From: Calonectria ilicicola
Lineage: Eukaryota > Ascomycota > Sordariomycetes > Hypocreales > Nectriaceae
DNA: 64,000 nt
Assembly: GCA_020809705.1 (NCBI GenBank)
Contig: CP085830.1
Coordinates: 4,650,001 to 4,714,000 of the forward strand
Direction of reading: 5' to 3'
Below the pieces are notes generated by a model. It made no database searches and was not told the origin of the DNA. It saw only the letters and a list, made by a program, of their open reading frames with translations. Each line of letters begins with the position of its first letter. The stretch's first letter is position 1. The translations under genes and the position numbers were made by a program. Positions 44,672-55,635 of the stretch are shown one piece after another.

Positions 44672-46240
44672 TCATCTCGTAAAAACCGTATTATAGAAGT
44701 CCTGGATCGTCTCACATTCCTCTAATAATGACGTCTTGCAGTTGGCCTTGATAATCTCTTCCCAAATGGCTTTCTCAAGATCGTACCCTGCCATCTCTAT
44801 GATGGGGTCACTGTCATCGCCCCATATCCTCGTGAATTCGCCTGTTTCTCCATCGGATATTAGGTTATCCATGTCCACATTTAGTCGTCGCGTGTCAATC
44901 TTGACTCTGTTAAGATGAGCGAAGAGGGTTTTCGTGACCTTTATCTCCCTCTTGCCGCGTGTCGCTTTTGTCGTTCCGTTCATCTGGTCTTCCGGTTGTG
45001 AATTCGATTTCCAATCCTGTTCGGGATCTGCTTGCCAAATTCCGCTTCCATAGTGTACGCCTTCTGATGAAATGTATTCTGCAAACGTCTTGACCTGCCA
45101 AAACGGGTTTCCGAGCACCAGCGCACTTTGAGCGAATGTCTCCTTATCCCCCGATCCCCACGCCCCTTGCGACTGTAGTTGGTAATAATATTTAGGTCCG
45201 TAAAAGTTATAATACGCAGCCAGGAGTAGACTGTCTGCATGCTTAGCCTTGTTGTATAGCATCATTCCCGATTCAGAGGCTCTTGAGTCCATCGTGACTT
45301 CCGGTCTGTCCGCCCCTGCGATCTGGTAGAAAAGAGGTGATATCGTCGGCAGCCAGAAGTCTGGCCATGTCACGAGGCCGCGACTCTTGTATGGTTCAAC
45401 ATTAAATAGATAGTCGGGTTTTCGAATAGGGAATGCGTCGGCATCGAGAAAGAGGACTTCTTGGAAACTGGAAAACAGCAAGGCAAAGACCTTGAACTGG
45501 TACTTTTCCAACTTGGGCGTTTCCCATTCGGCACCCTCAGGAGCCTTTAAGTAGTCATCGATATTGAGACACGTAACCTGCCACTTCTTCAGTGATTTAT
45601 TGCATAAATCACGCTGATGGTCAGACGCTGAGTCTAAAAATAGTTGTATCGGAAGTTTTGAGCCGATGCGTCGGAGCATCAGGACAGATGTAATCGCAAT
45701 ACCAAACGATGACGCTTTCGAGGTCATGACAATCCCCCGAGATCCTTTGGCGAAGGGCATGCTAGGTGCTAGTTGTCTGGCCTGCTCCACAAAGTCTTGA
45801 TGCTTTTCGGTTAGTGAATCGAGTTGACTTTTGGATATCTGGATAGTTTCCACGCCCAAGCTGGGTGAGCCTGAGTGGGGGTCGAACTTCTCCCGGTCCA
45901 GAGAGCTTGGAGGCCTAATTTCATCCCCCTCTGGCTCTGTTTGGTATAATATCGTAATTAGTTTGTCCCAAAACTCACTCATATCTGATGCAGCGCCAGT
46001 AGCGTGAGGCTTTGCTGCGTTGTGGCCAGCGGCATCTGATGAGGCGCCATTGTAGTGAGGAGAGGTGGTGGAAGCGACACTCTGTTTAATCGATACCAAG
46101 TGCGACCAGAGCTCCCATAGTGATAAGATGGAAGCAAAAAAGACAAATACTAGTACGAGTCTGAGGTGCGTCCGTGTTGGAAGCCGAAGCTTCGCGCATG
46201 CACTTTCGTACATGGTCATGACTTTTTGCTGGGCAATCAT
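44672..46240 (-). CDS. GT71 alpha-mannosyltransferase (Mnn1/Mnt family)
   Basis: Single exon, 522 residues from the first ATG at 46240 (a second ATG is 7 codons later at 46219). This is a type II membrane protein: a short cytosolic end, a signal anchor at about 26-45, a Ser/Ala-rich stem, then the catalytic domain. The core has GSRGIVMTSKASSF, a metal-binding FLDADAFPI (the DxD motif), GLVTWPDFW, SESGMMLYNK and GSGDKETFAQSAL, all typical of Mnn1-type enzymes. These add mannose to N- or O-linked glycans in the Golgi. The frame stays open upstream of the ATG to about 46351, so an extra 5' exon is possible. Confidence 0.88.
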   Translation of the reverse strand: MIAQQKVMTMYESACAKLRLPTRTHLRLVLVFVFFASILSLWELWSHLVSIKQSVASTTSPHYNGASSDAAGHNAAKPHATGAASDMSEFWDKLITILYQTEPEGDEIRPPSSLDREKFDPHSGSPSLGVETIQISKSQLDSLTEKHQDFVEQARQLAPSMPFAKGSRGIVMTSKASSFGIAITSVLMLRRIGSKLPIQLFLDSASDHQRDLCNKSLKKWQVTCLNIDDYLKAPEGAEWETPKLEKYQFKVFALLFSSFQEVLFLDADAFPIRKPDYLFNVEPYKSRGLVTWPDFWLPTISPLFYQIAGADRPEVTMDSRASESGMMLYNKAKHADSLLLAAYYNFYGPKYYYQLQSQGAWGSGDKETFAQSALVLGNPFWQVKTFAEYISSEGVHYGSGIWQADPEQDWKSNSQPEDQMNGTTKATRGKREIKVTKTLFAHLNRVKIDTRRLNVDMDNLISDGETGEFTRIWGDDSDPIIEMAGYDLEKAIWEEIIKANCKTSLLEECETIQDFYNTVFTR

Positions 46241-49200
46241 TTCTCCAAGACACCCAATGCAATCGAGGCAATTGTACAGCCACGTAATTTGTACAGTATT
46301 TACTGGAGAAGGGAAGCCGAATGGGCCACAGGCTTCAGACTGCCCAGACACAATATCTGCAAAATATCAGCAATCATCGCTACCCGCCTCAAGGCCAAGA
46401 CCCACTCACCAGATGCAAAATCAAGAGGTTTTCATCTCTCTCTAGTCCTGTAGCATGCCGATTGTGGAAGGCTTAGTCGTCGTCTTAGGTGGCTGTCAGA
46501 TCCATGACATCACAGCTGACAGGCTGGAGTTTTGGAGGATTCGAATAGGCAGCTCAGGACAAGTAGAGTCGGCACATCCTGACATTTGTTAGCTACCAGT
46601 CGGCATTGCAAATTTACACGAGGGCATCCATCATACCAAGAAGTGTGTCAAAAGTTGGATCCGGTCGCTTGGACGTGCTGTGTGGGGATCCTGCGCAAGC
46701 CGTGATTGCCGAATCAATAGTGTACGCCACAGGCGGGAATTGGTATCAAGCCGCTTTTCCAAGCCAAAAAACACAATAGCATTCACTTGATCGGTATCAC
46801 TGGAATCAGAAACATCACATTTGCAATTCAAGATTAATTTTCTCGCTTCTATTCTCTCGGGAATCCCGTGATTGAGATTCGTAGTGCATTACGCAATCCT
46901 TCCTTCATTTGACTAGGAGGATTCGACGCAGCCAATCACGCGGGGCCGCACAATCGCGCAGCGGGGGTCTCGTTGGTGTAAAATGAAATGATGGCGTTAA
47001 CCTTAGAAAACCCGGCTACGAGGAATGGAGTGAGACCAGCAATGGGCATGGAAATGGCGCGACAGCCACTACAAGGACAGCGTGCCAAGAAAACGTGGGC
47101 GATTGGATCGACGCGGCGCTGGCGGCAAAGGGAACCGGAACTTTGACAGCCGTGAGAGTTGGGCCAATGACGCCTAGCCTGCCTCAACCTCTCGCCCGGA
47201 GGTAGTGCTTTGATTGGGGAGTGGAGCTCTTATTGGCTAGAAACTGGCTGAGAAGCAGGGGTCAAGATAATGCGTAGGGTAGGCGTCAGTGTTTCTTTCA
47301 AGATGGCGATCGCAATTTTTGGATCCTGGGTAGTTGGCTTGGGGGGGATTCTTTCTGCTTTCTGTGTGCAATTATGAACTTGGGTTTTCTCGTTCGGAAT
47401 GTTGCAGTCAATGGAACCTGAGAAATTCAGGTGCTGCGTATGATTGATGAAACTCTGTCTACTAATGCATGAGCACCCAGAAAGCTGGTACCAGGGAACG
47501 CATCCGAGATATGCGGAATAGTCGCAATATATTAATTAAGGACGTGAACTCTATTTACCTGCGCAATCGAGAACACCATTTACCCACAAAAAAGAAAGCC
47601 ACATTGCAGATGGCGTCCAATCTAAACGCCAGAGTATCATCCACTGGTGGGCAGCTTGACTGCAACAGGGTACAGAGTACAGTACTGTACTTCGACTGGA
47701 CTTGTCAAGATTCCTACGCCTGCCAGACAAGCACACAATGCGGGGAAACCGTTGCACCCGCATATTTCCCTAGACTTCATTAAGCCATTTAGTCGAAGAC
47801 TGATGGAACTGGCATGCGCCGAGATAATTTAGGATGGCGCTTAGCCTTGTGAGTAATATTGAAGCCATTCCCAATTGGGATTGCCCAAGTTCATCTGATG
47901 ATGTGCGACAACTAACACCAACTTGTTAGCTGATCAATATACCATAGTTCCTAGAATTTGCCAGATCAATAGGCTTTCCGTTTCAGATCAACAAAGACTT
48001 AAAAATCCCATTCTGGTTTTTAATAGCCACTACTTTGATTGTCAGATTCGTGCTTGAACCATTATTCTATGCCCTCCTTATCCAGACGCGGTCGCGTGCT
48101 TGAGACCCGCTCTTGACATTTCATGTCCCACCCACACCTACGTGGGAAAGATCTAATTCAAGTCAAGCATTCAAACTCAAGTGTTAACGACTCAAGGTTA
48201 TTTCCATTTCCTTACACCCGGTATTTGATCTGACTGTCAGCATGAGCCAATCATGACGTCGGTTTCCTTGGCCCTCGGCATTGCCCGATTCTGGATATCG
48301 CCGCGCCCTGCTCCTTGCAACCGGCTGGAACCCCCGCTAGGCTTAGACATTGCCACTGACACCCATCAAAAAAACGCTTTGGGTAAAATGCTGCATATTT
48401 CTGCAAGGTAAGCTCAGCCGCATCCTTACCCAGGCGACCAATGTTTGGAACTTGTGTTGGCCGCTAAATACCGCAACGCTCGGGGCAGGCTTTTGGGGCT
48501 AGCGCTGCATTGCCGTCACCAACGGCGTTGACGTGCATAAATTTGAAACGAGGCGATGAAGAAGAGTTGGTGTGGGGGTTTATCTAGAAATCGGAATTGT
48601 GTGTGTGTGTGCATGTTGGTGATCTGCCGGATGGATGCTGGTGATATGTGAGACTAATGCATTCTTTATTTTTGGGTTCAAGAAGGCAGGCGGCTGGACT
48701 TAGGCGTCGATCATGGTGTTAGTGATGAGAACATGATTTACCCAAGGATTAGAGTAATTGGGAACCTAAAAAAAGAAAAGACAAGAAAAAGAAAAGAGCG
48801 CGTTTCTTACGGAAATCCGAAAGAGGATAACGGGAAAAAATGGCAGGACTTATCTTTACCAGGTTCGGTTGACCTTGTTCACCGTTATTAACGACGGGTT
48901 CAGGGTCCTGAAGCCCTTGCCTCAACGTTCTGCATCAAAAGGTTCACACCTAGACAGTTGATTCAAACCCTTTCAACTTGATAAAAACCTATCAGTTTGC
49001 TTCCATGAACCTCGGCCCCTATAAAGGGCTGGGTATGAGGCTCAGTCCGTGCATCTCACCCTTCTTGGCCTGGTGTCAATATTTACTGTTCCCTTCTCTT
49101 GTGGGAAGATTGCCTTCATAACAAAGAATAAATTGGATAATAATTATCAACCGCCTCCATACGATAATATTTGATACCATCTATTTGAATGCGCAAACAG

Positions 49201-51021
49201 TTAACAGATACTCCCTTCCTTCTATGTTAGGGTATAGCCATCTTGCTCTCTCAAACCCGAGAAACTGGTGTACCCGAGAAACATTATTGAGCACTAAAGT
49301 CCTCTGGGCGACAGAGAACTCACGGATGACTGCTTTGGCTGCTTAGAGGCCTCGATGCCTTAATTCTGCCTTGCGCACTTAGAGGGATAGATGTCGTAGT
49401 GCTGGCTATCACTTAAACTCTTCTGGGACGAGTCCACCAGAGTTGCATGAGCTTGAATCAATGAGAACGAGAATCGTGAAGCTAGTGAGTTTGTAGACGC
49501 CACGCCAATTCTACTCTACCTATCGCTGGTCTGGAGGTGCGTCTCATGAGCACGGCTTGTATAGATACCTTGATACCATCTTGGCGTCAGTAGGGTTTGA
49601 GGTATTCTACTTCTATTTTCAAAGGAACTTTTGCAAAATGCCCCAGATGAATCCAGTTAGATCATAGAAAATTTCCTTCTTGGCCTATCAGAACGTCTCA
49701 AGATGAGCACTCGTGCAGTGCACATTTCGAACTCGCGTTACCTGTGCGACCACAAACGAATATGGCCTTCTAGCTGGATAGGAGGCATTTAAATAATTTT
49801 CGCGCATTCATTTGAAGGTCTTGACGACCTGGCCGAACCCCTCTAACCCCACGATAATCAATCTGAGCTGCCTTAGGCTCAACTTCACATATAGGCTAAT
49901 ATCCCAAATTCAGCGCAATATCGATATTCCATCTGCAACTCAAGAACATGACTATAGCAGAGGCTATTCCAATGCTATTACCATTGGTGGGCCCCTTGAG
50001 GCCGCTTGCCTCAACCGACTCCGTCACGTCGTCGGATGCCTAAACTAGTCCGCATCGCGCTCGGGACAATAGCCAGATGTCCCCGAACAGAATAAACCCC
50101 GAACCGCTATCCGAATAACGAATTTATCCTCGATGATCAGTCCGAAAACTGCCTGTCTAACCAAACCCGACCAAAACGCCATCGGGGCCGGGTCGTGATC
50201 CTCGGGTCGTACCGTGCCAGCGGGCACCGAATTCGAATGGAGCTCGCGACAACTCGCCTACGACAACAGTTCAAGAGACTCGGGAAATAATGCCTCGGCG
50301 AGGATGACAAAAGCTCCGATGCAATACGTGTCCGCTCTAGCTAGTGATGGGATAGTTTCGAGTATGAAATAGGGGTATCCTGGATCTCTAGGCTTGGCAA
50401 AACAGGAAATAGATGCGTAGTATCGCTCTCTTGCCAAAAGTCCCATGACGAGCTAGATAGACTTGGAATGAGCTATCATAATGTTGAGCCATTAAATTAC
50501 AGACCTTTGATCGGAGGAACGGCTGTGAAATCAAAGATTTGTTTTGCTGGTTGACAGAGGGGGGATGACATAGAGTTTTCAACTAGCTTACGATTTTCAC
50601 CAACCACTCAGCATTCAACCAACGTCGCATTGGTGAATTTAATATTGAATCATTTATGAAGTCGACACTTTATTTAAGTCTTGGCATTTCTCACTCCGTG
50701 ATATTTCCTTTTCGTTGCTTTTCCTGAGGTGTTTCTTTGGGCAAGGTGGGGGGCATAAATTCCATTCACGGGGCTCTCCGATAACCTCTTTGGATACAAG
50801 CAAGATGAGCAGAAAAAGTAAAGTTGTATTTAGGTTGTGCAACTTGGTTCAGCCGCGTAAATAATTCATCTGTAAAACAAAATAACACCCCCAATAACGC
50901 TAATTCCTTAAACAAAAAAAAAGTTGTCCATCTCTTTATTTCATTCCTCCCGTTTCGTCAACCCAAATCTATTGTTGTTTCAGCCCGATACCTGTGTATT
51001 CGTAGTTCATCTATAGGAAAA
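46241..51021. other. 4.8-kb stretch without a supportable gene
   Basis: All reading frames are under about 105 codons and show no family motif. A GT microsatellite lies at about 48600-48612. A TATA-like CCTATAAAGGG is near 49018, followed by a pyrimidine-rich area, but no credible coding frame follows. Parts (49.2-50.4 kb) have the look of an old, decayed element, with no terminal repeats I can identify. Confidence 0.45.
48600..48612. repeat. GT microsatellite
   Basis: Short uninterrupted run of GT in the gene-free stretch. Confidence 0.8.
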
Positions 51022-51940
51022 TTATACTCGATTCATGAGCTCTGTAACAAGATCCGCAATCGTGTTTGACACGGTCGTGGAGCGTGGAATGTCATGGCCA
51101 CCGCCATGATCATACTCTACTGTATCGTCGCAGAATTCAGCCAGCTGCACGCCGGCGGGCCATCTCGGGTCCTTTGACCCGTAGATGTTCAGCGTCGGGA
51201 TGCTAATGCGAGCGCTCGGGGGAAACTCTGTAAAGTCAAGCCCGAAGACGTCGCTGCGATCGGGTCTGACGCTGGGATCGTGCACGAGGCCGCCCCGAAG
51301 GCCGTCCCAGAGGCCGACGCCGGGCTTGATGAGTTTTAGGTTTGCGGCCAGCTCGTGGAGCCGCGCGGCCGTGTTGTTGAGCAGCTCACCGGTGCGCTTG
51401 TTGATATCATGGGCGCGTGGTGACACGTCGAGTCCCATGTCTTCAAGCACTGGCAAGGGCAGTCCGCCGCAGATGAAGATAGCAGCGCGGAAGGGGAGTG
51501 GCTCGTCGCCGTCCTCGCCTCGCGCCTCAGCGGCGGCGGTTTCAACGGCGTGGTAAAGTGCCATACTGGCGGCCAACGAGCATCCCTGCGAGAAGCAGCA
51601 GACGGCGTCGTAGGGGCCATTCTCGCGCATGTGGTCGAGTACCCATCGATGCGACGCGCGGATTGCCTGTGGGGTTGCTTGTGGCCACCACGTGTAAGTG
51701 GGCGTCTTGTAGATGGCGTTGATACCTGGAGCGGCTCGACTGTGAAAAGGCGCATCTAGAAATTCAAAATCGAAACTCTTGTCGAGTTTCGAGCGAAAGG
51801 CGGCTGTAATTGGCTGCGTCAGTCTGTGAAACTGCAAAGGCTACTAAGCTGATTCGCTCGTCTGTTGCTGACTTACCAGTCTGGGACTTGAAAATGGCAG
51901 CACTTGTGCCATGTCCGTGGAGACACAGTATTCTAGGCAT
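51022..51940 (-). CDS. FSH-type serine hydrolase (LovG-like family)
   Basis: Exons 51940-51877 and 51803-51022; 281 residues. The N-terminus PRILCLHGHGTSAAIFKSQ is diagnostic of the FSH1 serine hydrolase family. The nucleophile is Ser93 in CCFSQG. The catalytic Asp lies in YGSKDPRWP and the His in GGGHDIPR, so the triad is complete. Family members include the thioesterase-like LovG, which frees polyketides from their synthase, and many of unknown substrate. It lies about 7 kb from a non-reducing PKS and may release or trim its product, but it could be an unrelated esterase. Confidence 0.85.
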
Positions 51941-54336
51941 AGTTGCGTCGATTCTTTTTCGTCTCAACCAGAAGATTGCAGAACTTTTGTCGATGGCGTG
52001 GCAGCTGGCGTGGCCGATTAATTATTCTGCGACGACCAAGACGCGGACAGCCTGTAATATGGCCTCGTTATACGAAGTTGGGAACAAGATCGTCCTAGCT
52101 AATTTTGGACGGCCAACTTAGTCATGTCTCCCGACTCCGAGATCCATGGCTGTGTAATGCACCGGCCGCAATTGCAGAGCCACTTTCAACCCAACCGCAG
52201 ATCCTCGAGGTACCCTTCGGCCACCGAAACTCGGGCGTCAACAGAAGTCTCTTCGGGTTCCTTTCGGGCAATGAACGCGGCCTCTGACTGGCTCAGCGGC
52301 ATGGTGACATCTCCCACCGTCAGCACTGGGTAGGCAATAGCGTGCTGCAGACCCCAGCCACTCGCTTGGATTAGGTCGCAGTCCACGGTATTCCCGCGCT
52401 GCTGATCGCAACGAACCGGTACCAACATGTTTCAGACTTGGCCCGAACCACGATTTCACCACCAATGTACTATTTCGCCTTTTGTTGGGGGCAACAAGTA
52501 ACTCGAGGCGCAATATATGTAGACATTTTCCATCTGCCGCGGTGCCGAATGGCTACCCGACACGACTATCTGTACGATAACATCATCAATGGCAATATTC
52601 TATCGACCAGTGATGCTATCTTTGGGTGAGATACGGGCGTTCACTACGGCCACGGCACCGACACACAGGACACTAAAACGATATATCCAACATCTCTGAT
52701 TCAGCTGACCTGCGGCCCCGATTGCATCCGTTGTCGGGCCATGCTCAAAAATCAAACATCTGGGCTGTGCTATGTGCATCTTACCGAAGCTTCACTTTTT
52801 TATCTTTTCGCAATTGCACTTCCTAAATACGACGTTAAAAATAATCGCCAAGGCCGAGAACTGGCCATTATTATGGGCACTCAGACAACGGTTGTGCAGC
52901 GGCAATGAGGCATAAGGGTGTGCACACTGGGGTTGTACGGAGCGCACCGCAGGATCGCCCAGATTGCATAATTGGCCGAGTCACCACATTGACGACGATG
53001 ACATCAGTCATCAAGAGATAGCGGCTTGAGACCGAGCGTCGTGGGCTATTCATTGGCTAGACGCAGCCAGAAGTCAGCACCAAGTCTGATAGTGTATGCG
53101 TATCTGGCTCTCGCCCGGAAAAAAAAAACGTGCTCAGATCTGACACGAGGAGTAAGAGTAAGAAAAAAAAAAAAAAAAGGCCCGGTGGGACCGAGTGTGA
53201 AAAGAGCAAAGATCGATTCCAACGATGTTGAGGTAGGTGGCTTGCGGATCATCGTTTTCTCGCCCTACGCCAGCTGTTCTGTCGCAATTCAAGCCCAATT
53301 GGGAAGAGACGATTACACCAAAAAGTTCCAAGGAAGTTTATCAACGTGATGAAGCAGGATTGGTCGCTTGGAAAAGCCACCCACACAAAAGGAACTTGAG
53401 ATGTGCGACCACCATGATGGTACTGGTGGCGCTATTTTTACACTACCTATTCGTCAAAGATAAAGTTTGCTGACTATTTCACCAAAATAGGACTCGATAC
53501 TACCACGAGATTATGAAATGCCCTCATGCTTCGCCTTTGTGCGAGAAGATTCGTAAATACCAAACCCGTGGCGCACAGCACGCCTTTTCCTCGTGCTTGG
53601 TGGTGGCTTGGGGCCCTCACTCCCACATGGCATCACGAAATTCACCCCTATATCACAGCATCGCCTCCAAATAACTGCCGGGTTCCGGCACACACAAGAT
53701 CCTAAAAATATTTCAGTTGAAATAGGACCCATACCAGCTGTTGAGGACCTTTTGGAAAGAGCGAGTGCGACCTGGGACGCCTTGAGGGGAGAGGGTTGCC
53801 TAAACGCAGTCATTGGAGTGGCATCGAGGTCTTTTTGAGTTTCTGACCGCACAGAACATCGAGCCATGTTCTGGATTATTCTGATGACGCGGCATATGTA
53901 ATCAGCACTGCCGTGAAACGGACAAACTGATATTCCCGGTCCGCCTATTCCCATGGAGGAATGTAGGACTTGGCTTTCCCCCCTCCCCGAACGCGTCATA
54001 CGAAAGGACTCTGCCACATGGCAGCCACACATGTGCCAAGTGTGCTGGGACTAATAGGAAATTTTTGGACCCCGTTGTTCCTGAATTCCCAGCCTCAGTG
54101 GAAATGTGCCATTGAAATCGTAGAGCCTCCGAAAAGAAAAGGAATTGACGATAAGAGAAGTGGCCGGTTTGGATCAGTGGTGGGTAGCACGATTCACAGC
54201 AACGATCCTGAGCCGAGTAGTGATTTTCGACAACTTGACTCAGCGGGGAATGGAATGCAAGAGACGCGTACGCAATGGAAGTGTGTAGACGCAATGCAAG
54301 GCGGGGGTTATGCACAGTTTCAACTCTATGCTCTAT
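51941..54336. other. 2.4-kb gene-poor stretch
   Basis: No frame with recognisable domains. Minus-strand frames at 52186-52513 overlap in two registers and might be a decayed gene. A poly(A) run lies at about 53163-53178. Nothing I can support as a gene. Confidence 0.4.
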
Positions 54337-55635
54337 TCAAGTGTTGAGCTCTCTCAACTTTAGCCTCATCATGCCAGCTATCCGTGAATGCTCCCCTCGA
54401 AGCCATAAATGGAGACTTTGGTACAGTTTATCAACGCCATCAAAATTGGACTCATGTCCACCAGTATTAAGTGAAGTAAATTGATCAATCAAACACCCTG
54501 CCCTCTTCATCTCGCCCGCCAATAGTTGCATCTTCAAGGCAGTCTGTATACCCAGGTCGTCGACGCTAAAGGTCCCAATGGCCATCTTGGCCGGACCGAA
54601 CGCAATTGCTGCGGGAGACTGCGACAGCATTGCGGCTGCGCTCCTTGTGTCGCCGCCACTGCTGCTTGGCATGCCTTCAGCCAAGGCTTGGCTCCAAGAA
54701 GGCTGGTGGTTGCTGCTGCTGCTGCCGCTGCTATGCGGTTGTTGTTGTTGCTGTGCGGGAGTGTGGCCAGCCGCCTCCTGGTACCACATCAGAACCCTGG
54801 AGATGATCGCTGCATAAACCAACGCAAGATGCGGAGATCTGGCGCAGTTGCAGGCTAAAAGGGGCCCCAGGCGATCGCGCGCCTCGCAGTTGATGCGCAG
54901 CACATGGTCTAGGGGAACCTGCGATCGAGATGATGCGGGGGAGTGGTGGAGCTCTTCTCGATCGAACGACAGGTTTCGCAGAATCTCGTGGGCCTCCCGA
55001 AGGCAGTCGTGGCCCTCGAAGCCAGGCGCGGGGAGCAGCGTGCTGTCGGATGGTGATTGATGGGCCGTGGGATGAGCCGTGGAGGCCTCGGTTGGCGCGT
55101 AGCTGCCCAGCGACTCTGGAGTGAGAATGGGGCCAAAGTGGTGGCTCTCTGCTGCAAAGCTGTCCGGCAGAGCGCCCCAATCGCCAAAGTCGAGCGAGGG
55201 AGAGGCCGGGAGATAGCTCCTGGTGAGGTCACTGAGCATGTCGGGCGCGTCCAGTCCCAGACAGCCAACGTCCCAGACTGCGGTTGAATACGTCAGTGAT
55301 GCTCGATGAAAGTTGCGATCTGGGCCAAAAGTACCATCACTGCTGGTGGTGCTACCGTCGAGCTTGCTGTGGCCGTCGGGGGCTGTCCCGGGTGGTGTGC
55401 TGCCGCCGCCGGATGCCCGCTTGAAACTCTGGCGATGCTTTCCGCGCGGTGGCTTCCCCATTTTTCGAGACACGCCATAGACACAGGGCCATCCATGGGA
55501 GACGCAGCGTCCGCACTCGGGCTGGTTTCTGTCGCATCTCACCTTTGCTGCTCCGCATTGGTCGCAGCTGGTTCGCAGCTTGGGCTTGCTCGGCGTTCTT
55601 GTCGGGTCTCCAGACATTGCCGCCGAAATTTGCAT
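54337..55635 (-). CDS. AflR-like Zn2Cys6 regulator of the polyketide locus
   Basis: Single exon of 432 residues (a second Met at residue 7 is also possible). The zinc cluster is LRTSCDQCGAAKVRC...ECGRC...C with C-x2-C-x6-C-x6-C-x2-C-x6-C spacing, followed by the short basic linker SRKMGKPPRGK, as in AflR-type proteins. The C-terminal half has the AflR domain (NCEARDRLGPLLACNC, HLALVYAAIISRVLMWYQ), with a Gln/Ser-rich low-complexity insert at about residues 295-330. AflR relatives switch on aromatic polyketide clusters and bind TCG-N5-CGR-type sites. It is divergent from the PKS gene with about 3.1 kb between, fitting a pathway-specific role. Confidence 0.88.
   Translation of the reverse strand: MQISAAMSGDPTRTPSKPKLRTSCDQCGAAKVRCDRNQPECGRCVSHGWPCVYGVSRKMGKPPRGKHRQSFKRASGGGSTPPGTAPDGHSKLDGSTTSSDGTFGPDRNFHRASLTYSTAVWDVGCLGLDAPDMLSDLTRSYLPASPSLDFGDWGALPDSFAAESHHFGPILTPESLGSYAPTEASTAHPTAHQSPSDSTLLPAPGFEGHDCLREAHEILRNLSFDREELHHSPASSRSQVPLDHVLRINCEARDRLGPLLACNCARSPHLALVYAAIISRVLMWYQEAAGHTPAQQQQQPHSSGSSSSNHQPSWSQALAEGMPSSSGGDTRSAAAMLSQSPAAIAFGPAKMAIGTFSVDDLGIQTALKMQLLAGEMKRAGCLIDQFTSLNTGGHESNFDGVDKLYQSLHLWLRGEHSRIAGMMRLKLRELNT
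54675..54755. repeat. CTG/TTG-rich low-complexity coding repeat
   Basis: Trinucleotide-rich stretch on the + strand. It encodes the Gln and Ser runs of the AflR-like protein. Confidence 0.7.

Noticed and set aside
52186..52513. Two overlapping minus-strand frames after the FSH gene
   Set aside because: Different registers, no recognised domain, no consistent splice model; left as possible debris.
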